Below are positions 10,742 to 18,932 of a DNA stretch of 28,850 bases, piece by piece. The notes under the pieces are model-generated. The model made no database searches. It was not told the origin of the DNA and was given only the letters and a program-made list of their open reading frames with translations. How positions within the stretch are numbered: position 1 is the stretch's first letter; each line of letters begins with the position of its first letter. The translations under genes and the position numbers were made by a program. Origin of the DNA: Nemertoderma westbladi (Eukaryota; Xenacoelomorpha; Nemertodermatida; Nemertodermatidae); NCBI GenBank assembly GCA_032718475.1, contig JAUCBJ010007624.1:1-28850 (forward strand), read 5' to 3'.

Positions 10742-10790
10742 TGGGTTTGCCCCCCAGATTTGGCTTCTGCCCCCCCCCCCCCCCCCCCAG
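10742..10790. repeat. Poly-C module 2
   Basis: Contains TTGCCCCCCAGATTTGGCTT followed by a 19-C run (10770-10788). The arrangement repeats module 1: six C, AGA, about 11 bases, CTG, long C-run. Confidence 0.7.
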
Positions 10791-10842
10791 ATATTATGAT
10801 CAGACTGATATGGCGCTAGGCCTACGTGACCCGGGGTAATCA

Positions 10843-11099
10843 GTTAATTAAGTAATTAGTAATTAACTATTTAACGGTAGGAGATACGGCATCGGCCCAA
10901 GAGACGTTTTTGTGCAGAATAATATTCCGAACAACTTTGTAATGTTACGTTTTTTCATAACTCTTGCGTTTTCGAGATACGACGCTAATTAGTTTTTGGC
11001 TAATTAGTACCGGTACTAATTAACACTAATAGTTGGGCCATAGCGATGATTTAACTTTTTTTAGATCTTTAATCGCTAATTACTAATTAATTAATTAAC
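10843..11099. mobile_element. MITE-like element with 29-bp inverted ends
   Basis: The ends 10843-10871 and 11071-11099 are reverse complements with three mismatches over 29 bases, giving a 257-bp AT-rich unit with no coding capacity. It contains a perfect 22-bp palindrome at 11001-11022 centred on TACCGGTA. No clear target-site duplication is visible next to the ends. The size, termini and lack of coding fit a miniature inverted-repeat transposon; a foldback simple-sequence region is the alternative. Confidence 0.55.
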
Positions 11100-11413
11100 A
11101 GATTTTTGCCAAATATTTATCTGCTGTGCGCGCTCGGGACATCTATAAGATCGTGCAAACAGAATCGTTCTAGCTTTTGCCGTTCTCCTGGAAAAATCCT
11201 TTAAAGATCCGCCTAAAAAAGATCAAAGCAAAGTGCCTACTTCCCATGGGGTCCGATATAATGCTATCTTATGAGGTTTTACTTTGGTGTTGATTTTAGT
11301 TTGCTAAGTTCCGTTGAATAGGCTGCATTATTTATTCCTCATAAGACTCTTTCGAGCCTTTGGCTCTCCGTTTGCAGCCTATTGCTCCAGATCCATCTAC
11401 CCATGATACTTAC
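11100..11413. other. Probable intron sequence next to the receptor exon
   Basis: No coding match is seen. A 10-bp inverted repeat (TCTTATGAGG at 11267-11276, complement at 11337-11346) is present. If the exon at 11414-11506 is real, this is its downstream intron, starting with GTAAGT on the minus strand at 11413. Confidence 0.4.
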
Positions 11414-11506
11414 ATCACGTAGAAGTTCGCCAATCATACCAGACCACGATACACCATCCTCCGACACAGCCCCATACTTTCCATCTCTAACGACATGGAT
11501 CACGTA
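11414..11506 (-). CDS. Ionotropic glutamate receptor exon (ligand-binding S1)
   Basis: A 93-base, 31-codon exon on the minus strand. On its 5' side is an acceptor (TTGTTACATTTCAG at the complement of 11507-11520) and on its 3' side a strong donor GTAAGT (complement of 11408-11413); both introns would be phase 0. The translation contains RDGKYGAVSEDG and SWSGMIGELLRD, which match the S1 half of the glutamate-binding domain (DGKYG...WNGMIGELV) in ionotropic glutamate receptors, ligand-gated channels of the cell membrane. The exon that should follow (ADIAVAPLTI region) was not found at lower coordinates, nor an earlier one at higher ones, so large TE-filled introns or a stranded pseudo-exon are both possible. 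It is the only host coding sequence I can support. Confidence 0.72.
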
Positions 11507-12148
11507 CTGAAATGTAACAATAATCCAATATCAATCAAATCGTATTTACTTGCATAAAAAAGTGCTAGGAATATATCACTAGGTAGAACACAACATAGCA
11601 GATCAATAATTAATAATGTAACTATTTATTGCTGTTCAGGAGGCCCCCATTTCAAAATATTACAATGAAATTTGTTACGGAAAGGATAATTGTACTGGTG
11701 TAAGGCAGATTATGTACTAGTAATATTATTCGCAATCTAATTCCATTACTTTATGACAAACGGATTATTAATAAAGTAAATATCAATGTTGAATGGTTGA
11801 ACCTGGTCGTGCTGTAGTGTAAAACAGGAGGCTGCCGCTGGGAGCCAAAGAGTGGTCCCTGACTAGGGATTAACAATTAAATTGACTTGAGAGCTTCTTG
11901 AGAATAAATCATTGAGATGATGGATGCAACGGCGCTCCAGTACTCCCGCTACTACAGTATTAAGTTTACAAGACTTCGTAGTAATACCAGAAGGATGGAA
12001 TAGCATGTAGAATTGATAGTGAAACAGTTATCTGAAAAGAATGCATCATTTCGGAGGGTAGAACCTTTACTGGTCGTAGGGGCTCTAAGGAGGTATACTG
12101 TTACCTAACGGAAATTTATTTATCGGTAGGTGTTAAGGGTAAAATGCC
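11507..12148. other. Probable intron or intergenic sequence
   Basis: AT-rich with no supported gene. I looked on the minus strand for a preceding receptor exon and found none. Confidence 0.4.
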
Positions 12149-12251
12149 GATCAACAGTGATCAACAATGGGCAATAATGAGCAACAACGAGCAACAAAGG
12201 GCAATAACGATCAACAATGGGAAACAATGAGCAACCACGAGCAACAACAAT
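12149..12251 (+). repeat. 10-bp-period minisatellite, left part
   Basis: About ten units of 10 bases of the type GAGCAACAAC / GATCAACAAT / GGGCAATAAT. It is cut at 12251 by the BEL element and resumes at 24909; its last five bases (ACAAT, 12247-12251) are the left target duplication. Confidence 0.92.
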
Positions 12252-12868
12252 TGTAAGCGGATCCAATTCACTGCACTACCCAGCGGAAAATGGGGAAAGT
12301 GGCTTTTTACCAATTATAGTTGGCTAGGTGACATTATCAATATAATGTCACCTAACAACCAACGAAGGCAATATACATTGCCAGCCACAAGGAGAGATGA
12401 TAGGCTACTGGCCATCTCAGGGGGACGAAGGGAGCTAGCACATGGGTATAAGGGAACAGGGAGTGCCAAGGGAAGGAAGAATAGGTTAGCCAATGATGGG
12501 GCATAACACCATCTGCTTGGGATGCATCCATTGGCCAGGCCACGTAGCAAATATCAATATTCCATATGGGTTAGTAATATAACCATTGCATTTATTACCT
12601 GTTGTTCAGTTGGTTTGTGTAGAGCTGTGGAAGCAAAACGGTTTCAACCGCCGTCATTAACAGTGCTATTATTATATTCTGATTGTGCTATTATTGTATT
12701 CTGACATTACGAACAACTGCCACTAAAACTCAGTTATTCTATCAGCCTCCGGCCTTTCAGACTCAGGTAGCATAAGCCTTTCAGCAGCCAACGGACGCGG
12801 CGACGCGTATTACCCAAAAGCAAACACATTGGTCGGGATTCCCTCGCCAACTCGGGGATCCCATCACA
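12252..12868 (+). repeat. 5' LTR of BEL element
   Basis: 617 bp, TGT...ACA. It aligns with 24342-24908 and shows several percent divergence by eye. It has an extra segment of about 63 bp (12539-12601) that the 3' LTR lacks, while the 3' LTR has a 20-G run that is only a few G here. A perfect 13-bp stem with a 4-base loop lies at 12325-12354. Confidence 0.95.
12325..12354 (+). promoter_or_regulatory. LTR hairpin
   Basis: TAGGTGACATTAT (12325-12337) and its exact complement (12342-12354) enclose the loop CAAT. Flanking TTGG and CCAA could lengthen the stem past a small bulge. In the 3' LTR (24415-24444) the stem is kept with one wobble pair and one terminal mismatch. The role is unknown; a structured R/U5 RNA is a reasonable guess. 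Confidence 0.6.
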
Positions 12869-12957
12869 GTTGAAACCTTACGCTTGGAGTTGAAACCCAG
12901 CTTAGTTGACACCTCGCTGTAGAAAACAAACTGTGACAACACACCAACGTCAACAAG
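12869..12957 (+). other. BEL leader between LTR and Gag
   Basis: Eighty-nine bases. GTTGAAACC occurs twice (12869 and about 12890). A primer-binding site should lie here, but I cannot match a tRNA 3' end with confidence. Confidence 0.4.
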
Positions 12958-13514
12958 ATGAGCAAACAACAGCCCCAAAGTCCAGAGGGAGAAGCAAGCC
13001 CGCCGCGCACCCCGAGTGATAGAGACTAAACGATTCGGGAGGCAGCGACGAGGTGGTACTGGCCAGTCACACTGGATTCGCCGAGGAAAGGCGGTTCGGT
13101 CGTCGAAGAGGAGAGCGACCGAGTACGAAGAGAAGAGGGATGCGAGTCGGCACGAGATGAGAGCGGCGGAGAAGTACCGGAGTCGCCGGCCAACCAGTGG
13201 CCACAGGCGGCGAGCAGCCCACTGGAACAGCAATGGTGGGGCCGACGGTACGACGCCGGACGAGGAGAGAAGGTCAAGTTCAGGAGGAAGACGTCGGGAC
13301 GAGCGATCGCCTACAACGAGGGTACAACGCGACGAGGAAGCTACTCAAGGATGCTAAAACCGGAGGAAAGGTAGACCAGCCCAAGATGTACCGGAGACTC
13401 GGTGAGTGCAATAAACATTTCTACTACCTAGTCCGATTTGGGCAGGGGGAACGAGCGAGTGAGAGGGCGAGGGGGTCGCCACAGAACTGTTCGAATTGTG
13501 GCCATCCGAGATAA
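12958..13514 (+). pseudogene. BEL Gag, N-terminal region
   Basis: The ATG at 12958 (MSKQQPQSPEGEAS) is a plausible Gag start, 89 bases after the LTR. This frame meets a TAA at 13024-13026 and, read on, a TAG near 13370. From about 13300 another frame takes over with LQRGYNATRKLLKDAK and YRRLGECNKHFYYLV, until 13514. It is charged and rich in Arg, Glu and Ser. The function is inferred only from its position upstream of the Gag core. A minus-strand frame over the same bases is a mirror of the GC-rich code. Confidence 0.55.
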
Positions 13515-14513
13515 TACCACCTGGTGTAGTGCACGTAGGGCCTTATCTAGTGGATGCATGGGGAATTAAGTTAGTGGGATGGGCGGATCCACACGACGCC
13601 GAACCCGAGGTTAACCCCGAAGATTTGGTGCCGTCGGTTAGTATAAATGCTAGCAAGCACGGGAAAATTAGTAGAACGAACAGGCGACGGGAGTCCATCA
13701 TCGCAACCGAAAAGTCCGCTACATCCTCCGTGAAAGCAAAAAGGGTGTTAGAGATAGATCTGGTGTGTCAGCTAGATATGGTCGCACTAGACCAAAAGGA
13801 ATTAGAGAGACAGCTGGATGAGGGGACTGCATTATTAGAAAGGGAAAGGGAGCTAATGAGAGAGTATGAGTGTGAGTGAGAGACCAAAAAGGTGGCGAGA
13901 AACTATAGAGAGCGAAAGGCGAGGGAAGCAGAGTTAGCTGATCAGAGTGTTAGAGAGGACAGAGAGAGAGAGAGAGAGGGCAGGGAAAAGAATGAGGGAT
14001 GATAGGCATACCCGGTTGAGGGGATTAATGCATTATCTGGCGAAGCAAAAACGCCGATTAGAACTGGCAAAAATGGGTTTATCAGAGAGCAAAGCTGGTT
14101 CAGGAAGTATTTATGAGGAACCAGGGGTGATGGAAACCTTTGTTAATACCCCACATACAGGTACTGGACGACAGAACCAGAACTGGTGTGACTGGGGGGG
14201 GGGGGGGGGGGGGGGGGGTAACGACAATACGTTTAATGAGAACGTTAATATTAATAATACCATAGTAGATAACCCTAATAAAAATGAAACATTTCTTGCA
14301 GGAAATAATGCTTTAATAAATAATAATAATTTAAATATTGGTGCACCGAACAATCAAAATAATTTAAATAATAATGCTAGTAGTGATACGTTAAATAACA
14401 ATATAATAAACAATCCCGGTGAAATTAACCAAAATAAACCAAGTGATAATATAATGAACAATGAGGGTGAGGCTAGTGGCGGTATAATTGATACATATAA
14501 TGGAAATAAATAA
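13496..14513 (+). pseudogene. BEL Gag, coiled-coil and Asn-rich region
   Basis: Two frames follow each other. The first (to a TGA at 13877-13879) ends in a Glu/Arg-rich heptad segment, DQKELERQLDEGTALLERER. The second (13947-14513) continues with ERERERAGKRMRDDR, then a Gly run encoded by 25 consecutive G (14194-14218), then a strongly Asn-rich low-complexity tail (for example NNNNLNIGAPNNQNNLNNN). A coiled coil plus a disordered tail suits self-assembly of a Gag-like protein, but this is inference. G-run length changes are the likely cause of frame loss. Confidence 0.5.
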
Positions 14514-15736
14514 TTCGCCTAGCAGAGGCCTACAAGGCCACGCGATTGCGCAGAGAGAAACGCAGGCGAATGAACCCAGGGAGAACAGAAGCAACATGTC
14601 AACTGGAGGGGAACTTGGGCAGGGGGGCAAAAGGGGCGAGGTGAGAAGTAGCGGGTGGGGTGCCAGTAGCCCCCCACCCGGGTGGGGGGCTACGGGCACC
14701 CCACCGCAACTAGTTAGTGACGGGAGGGGGGGGGGGGCAATAAATGTCCCACAGATGTCAGTGGGAAATAAGCGCGGTGATTCAAGTGAACCGGGGCTCC
14801 CAATGACGGAGGAGAATAGAGGAGGGGCAACATACGCCCCACGGATGTCTGTGGGAAATGCGAGTGGTAAGCTAAATGAACCGTGGCACCCAACAACGAG
14901 GGGAAAAGAGGGGCAAGAGACGCCCCATGAACGTCGGCGAAAAATGCGCGTGGTGAGTCAAGTGAACCATGGCACCCGATGACAGAGGATAGTAGAAGGG
15001 CAATGAATATCCGCGAGGCCGTACAACCGGGCAGAGGGAGCGACATTGGTGCCGTAAGCGGCCAAACGAGAAAACATCGAGCCCACTCCGAAGATGGAAG
15101 GAGAACAGTAGAGTTCATCCAGGAGGTCAATACAAGTTGAACGTGGATATAACGCCGAAACCGGAGGACATGAGGAGGAACAAGGAAATGTTGCTACGGG
15201 CAACCAGAGACGTCGAGATAGGATGGACAGCGAACCGTCGATAGTTGAACTAGAGGGGAAGAGCCGGTGGGGTCATACTTAGGGAGATTGCCATCGCCCC
15301 GGAGAAACACAACCTGGCGAAATATATCACACACCGGGTGAGGGGTACAGAGTCTACCGGTACGAGGAGGAAGATAGAAGAAGGGATCGGAGGGAAACTT
15401 CCCATCGGAATGTAGCTGCCAATCGACGATATGGTAGTCGCGGGGAGGAGTTCTCAGAATATTCGAGAAGATTAAACTTCGATCCGGAGGAACACACACA
15501 GACTGCAGGACACACTGTAGGTCTTACTGCACATACTATAGGCCATGCAGGGAGAGATAGTGTAGGCGATAGGGTAGCACAAATGCCGGGATTGGACCCG
15601 GAGGTCGCAGCTTACATACCAGTGAGTAGGCAGGAACCTGCTAGGCCTATACCAGTACCTGCACACCAGTATGACTATAATATGCAGGGATATAACACAT
15701 ACCCAGGGGAGGGGGGGGGGGGGGAATGGCAGATAG
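14514..15736 (+). pseudogene. BEL Gag, repeat-bearing linker region
   Basis: Broken coding sequence between the Asn-rich tail and the Gag core. 14734-14995 holds three tandem units of 86-90 bp, each giving a motif like MSVGN followed some ten residues later by EP and a proline, the third in a shifted frame. Further on (about 15370-15756) a frame with RREETSHRN-like charged sequence and a GHTVGLTAHTIGHAG stretch ends at a 14-G run (15711-15724). The reading frame changes at least three times. No known domain is seen. Confidence 0.45.
14734..14995 (+). repeat. 86-90 bp tandem repeat, 3 units
   Basis: Units start at the shared GGGGCAA at 14734, 14824 and 14910, with a decayed further start near 14996. 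Each contains a conserved ATGTCNGTGGGAAATG-like core or variant and a GTGAACCNNGGC box. Confidence 0.7.
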
Positions 15737-16303
15737 GTGTATGGGCCCCAATATAATGACATCTACCCCAGTGCCAAATATAACATCGGTGGGGGGGGGG
15801 GGGGGGGGCAGGGTGACATTCCCCCAATACTGTATCCGCAATACACACAACCAAAAATAAAAATCGCAACCCCCTCAGATCCAAATAGATCATGCGACAC
15901 GGAGATATGGAGGGGACCGTTACCCCCGATGATATATCCTAACCAGGGAAAGTCGACGAACGCAAGAGGCGAAGCACAGTCAACATTGAAGGAGCCTGCA
16001 TCCGTACTGACGAGCGCGCTGGAAATTCAAGCGATGGGAATGGCAACACTCATTGATACGCTGAAAACTAGAATGGAGCGGCCACCAGTGGAGCCTTTTA
16101 AGTTTGATGGTAGCAAGCCGGAAGAATACCTACAGTTCCGGAGGATGTATAGCAATGAGATTTTGACGAAAAATCTCACACAGGCGGAGTGCCTTAAATA
16201 TCTACAAGTCTATACAGGGGGGCCAGCCTACAACATCGTAAGGCAATACCAAGGAATTGAAGGGGATTTACAACCGCGTGGAGAGCCCTGGACAGGGAAT
16301 TTG
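15737..16303 (+). pseudogene. BEL Gag core, N-terminal half (DUF1759-like)
   Basis: After an 18-G run (15791-15808, a Gly run) and a proline-rich stretch, the frame carries PVEPFKFDGSKPEEYLQFRR and LKYLQVYTGGPAYNIVRQY, the hallmark of the BEL/Pao Gag domain often annotated DUF1759. This is the structural protein that packages element RNA. The frame is broken twice: a frameshift near 16270-16280 and the LINE insertion at 16304. The open frame runs on 20 codons into the LINE before a TAA at 16361, giving a chimeric ORF. Confidence 0.85.
16280..16303 (+). repeat. Target-site duplication, left copy
   Basis: 24 bases (GGAGAGCCCTGGACAGGGAA and four more) are repeated exactly at 17293-17316. They flank the LINE fragment and belong to the Gag sequence. 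Confidence 0.95.
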
Positions 16304-17284
16304 TTACATTGTGTTTTGTTATATTGTGACACAGAAGCGCAGGTACTCTCACCAGATGGTTAAACTGGATTTTTCTCAATCCTGGCTGGGGTACTGCAAG
16401 GTGATACATTAGCACCATTACTATTTGTAATTGTCCTGGATTACGCAATGAGGACAGCCACAAAGGGTGAAGACCTGGGATTCACACTTCAAGAATGCAG
16501 AAGTAGTAGATATCCGGCAACTACAGTCACAGACACCGACTTTGCGGATGACATCGCCCTGCTCTCTAATACCCTAGCAGATGCACAGCTTCTACTAAAT
16601 AAGGTGGAGAGGGCTGCTAAGGGGGTTGGATTGCATATAAATGCTACCAAGACCGAATTCATGACCTTTAATGTTGATGGAAACTTGACAACCATTAATA
16701 GTAATCAACTAAGGAAGGTTGACGACTTCCAGTACCTTGGATCATGGATAGAGAGTAGCAAAAAGGACATAGAAGTTAGGAAAGCAAAGGCTTTGGTAGC
16801 TCTATCAAAAATGGATACCATCTGGAAATCAGATCTCTCCAGGCACCTGAAGACTAAGTTCTATCGAGCCACAGTGGAAAGTGTAATTTTATACGGGGGT
16901 GAGACCTGGACACTGACTAAATCACTTGAACAACGAATTGATGGTTGCTACACAAGACTACTAAGGGCAGCCCTAAACATTAGCTGGAGACAACACATGA
17001 CAAACGCCGAGCTTTATGGTACAATACCATCTGTATCAACCACCCTCCGTGAACGTAGATTACGATTCAGTGGGCACTGCTGGCAAAGTAAAGACGAGGT
17101 CATACCAGATCTACTTTTCTGGCAACCAACTCATGGAAAGCGTAGTCGTGGACGACCGGCCATAACATATATAGATCAACTTGAAAGGGATACTGAACTT
17201 GGGAGAAACGAAATTGCGACAACTATGGAGAATCGGGAAGCCTGGAAGGATCTCATTTCCACTGTCCAAGTTCGTTCGACCTAG
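16304..17284 (+). pseudogene. LINE family B RT, C-terminal part
   Basis: One frame with a single stop (TAA at 16361-16363). Motifs in order: GVLQGDTLAPLLFVIVLDY, then DTDFADDIALL with the catalytic FADD (16541-16552), then VDDFQYLGSWI, RLRFSGHCWQ and LLFWQPTHGKRSRGRP. The stop TAG at 17282 is the first unit of the tail, so the 3' UTR is practically absent. The endonuclease and RT fingers are missing. Confidence 0.9.
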
Positions 17285-17292
17285 TAGTAGTA
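16304..17292 (+). mobile_element. LINE family B, 5'-truncated, inserted in BEL gag
   Basis: 989 bp between two exact 24-bp copies of gag sequence. It begins in the middle of the RT domain and ends in a (TAG)n tail (CTAGTAGTAGTAG). It is related to family A (same motif order, same tail) but clearly a different family. Long duplications, 5' truncation and a simple tail are the marks of target-primed reverse transcription. It postdates the BEL insertion. Confidence 0.95.
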
Positions 17293-17678
17293 GGAGAGCC
17301 CTGGACAGGGAATTTGGCCATCCTGCGAAGATTATCCGACCAACCTTAAGGGGAATAAAATCAGGCAGACTCGCAGATAACCCTGTCAGTATCAAGATCT
17401 TTGCTAACAAAGTAGAAAAGGCGTTGATAGTTTTAAAGACCCTAGATGCACCATACGAACTCAATGCATCGAATAATATTACAACCATAGGGCAGGCACT
17501 ACCGATTTGGTTAAGGAACAAATGGAGAAAGATCACTTTCTCCACTCGAGAGAAGAAGGGTGCGGAGCCAGGGTTGGAGGAGATGTCGAACTTCCTTAAC
17601 TATGAGGCGGAGTTGATAACGGATCCAGTCTATAGTGAGGACAGTCTAAGCAAATTACCGAAAACGGAATACAGCTGA
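17293..17678 (+). pseudogene. BEL Gag core, C-terminal half
   Basis: Gag resumes with RALDREFGHPAKIIRPTL, the continuation of the DUF1759-type domain after the insertion, through ALPIWLRNKWRKI, to a stop at 17676-17678. It is in a different frame from the left half, which shows that a base was lost before or at the time of insertion. The first 24 bases are the right copy of the duplication. Confidence 0.8.
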
Positions 17679-17878
17679 CCTAAACCAGAACATAGTGCGG
17701 CGGATGCATTTCCAAAAGTGAGGCAGTCGCTACCACATGCAGCCATACAGGGGACTACAAGTCCATAGAGCCCTGGGGATAGAGCCACATCGTGGTAGGG
17801 ACAGAGACAAAACAACAACACCAGTAGATATAAACCTAATACCCCCAGTAGGCCGAGTCCAAACAACCAAAACACCAA

Positions 17879-18390
17879 ACCGCTAGATATGAATCTAAAT
17901 GCGATACGCGAAGCGCTATATAAGGAACGCTACAATCCCGATTACAAATGTCAATTGCATAGGGCCGGTACACATAAGACACATACATTGTAAGCATTGG
18001 CAGGCGTTACTTAAACAAGATCGAATAGCCTACACTGGAAAGAATGGACTATGTCACCAATGCGCGGTAGGAGGACACAGAAAAGATGAATGTCAAGAAC
18101 CACCAATCAAGTATGCCGAGACTGATGGAGCTGGAGGCCAGACGATGGCGACGAGCACCATGGGAGCAAGGAGGAAGGGAACGGTACTACTCGGAGTAGT
18201 ACCAGTGAGAATAATTGGGGAAAACGGGCTATCGGTTACGACGCTAATGTTGGTCGATAGTGGAGCAGCGTTCATGCTAATGGAGAGTTGGGTGGCCAAG
18301 AAGATAGGGTTGGAAACCAGGCCAAGTAAGATGGCGGTGACCGCAATATCGAGCAAAGGCGAGGTCATGAAGATGAGGACAGGACGGTGA
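17879..18390 (+). pseudogene. BEL Gag zinc knuckles and aspartic protease
   Basis: A first knuckle is split between two frames near 17948-17990 and has His at the second ligand position (CQLH...H....C). A second, regular CCHC knuckle, LCHQCAVGGHRKDEC, lies at 18052-18093; it would bind element RNA. The retropepsin-like domain follows, with LMLVDSGAAFMLMES; the catalytic Asp codon is 18256-18258. The frame stops at 18388-18390 (TGA), where the homologous family reads through, so this is a point mutation. The protease would cut the polyprotein. Confidence 0.85.
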
Positions 18391-18930
18391 GAAATTGGAG
18401 CAATAACACCAGGGTGCGACTATGGGGCCTCCATTGAACCCATCCAAATAATAGAGTCGATCAACATCAACGCCAGGTGACCTACAAAGATCGAGATCGA
18501 GCAATACTGGTACCTGGACGGCATCGACTTCTCCGTACCCGAACTAGATGTCCCGAAAGTGTCTCTCATAGTCGGCATGGACTGTCCGTTGGCCCATTAG
18601 ATACTGCAAACCATATTCGGCGACAATAAAGAGCAAGACCCAGTGGCCATTCTCACGCCATTCGGATGGACGCTCAGTGGCCCAATACAAACGAGGATCC
18701 CGTTTAGCGTGTCCGAATCCTCAGGGTGCATGTTCGCAGGAACGATGAGGGAGATGAAGGATGAAGGAGCGGAGGAGCAACTCAAGAGGATGCTATGGCA
18801 GGACTTCGAGGGGTTAAAGGAGACTGGGGTAGGAACCTCGGTAGAGAACAAGAGCGCAGGCGCAAGGAAGAGCAAGGCGCAGGAAAGCGTCAGGAGATCG
18901 ATGAAGTGTAAAGGGGGCGATATACCATAG
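18391..18930 (+). pseudogene. BEL protease-RT linker
   Basis: Same frame as the protease, with further stops at 18478, 18598 and 18928. It includes PVAILTPFGWTLSGPI, the TP(L/F)GW-type motif found between protease and RT in BEL/Pao polyproteins. A frameshift at about 18925-18933 leads to the RT frame. Confidence 0.75.
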
Positions 18931-18932
18931 GG

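Noticed and set aside
11267-11346. Second MITE beside the receptor exon
   Set aside because: Only a 10-bp inverted repeat supports it, with no target duplication.
12869-12910. Primer-binding site for a tRNA after the 5' LTR
   Set aside because: A TGGAGTTGAAACC stretch is present but its distance from the LTR and match to a tRNA 3' end cannot be confirmed by eye.
12781-13277. Minus-strand frames opposite the Gag start
   Set aside because: They are complements of the GC-rich Arg/Glu code and extend into the LTR; no recognisable protein.
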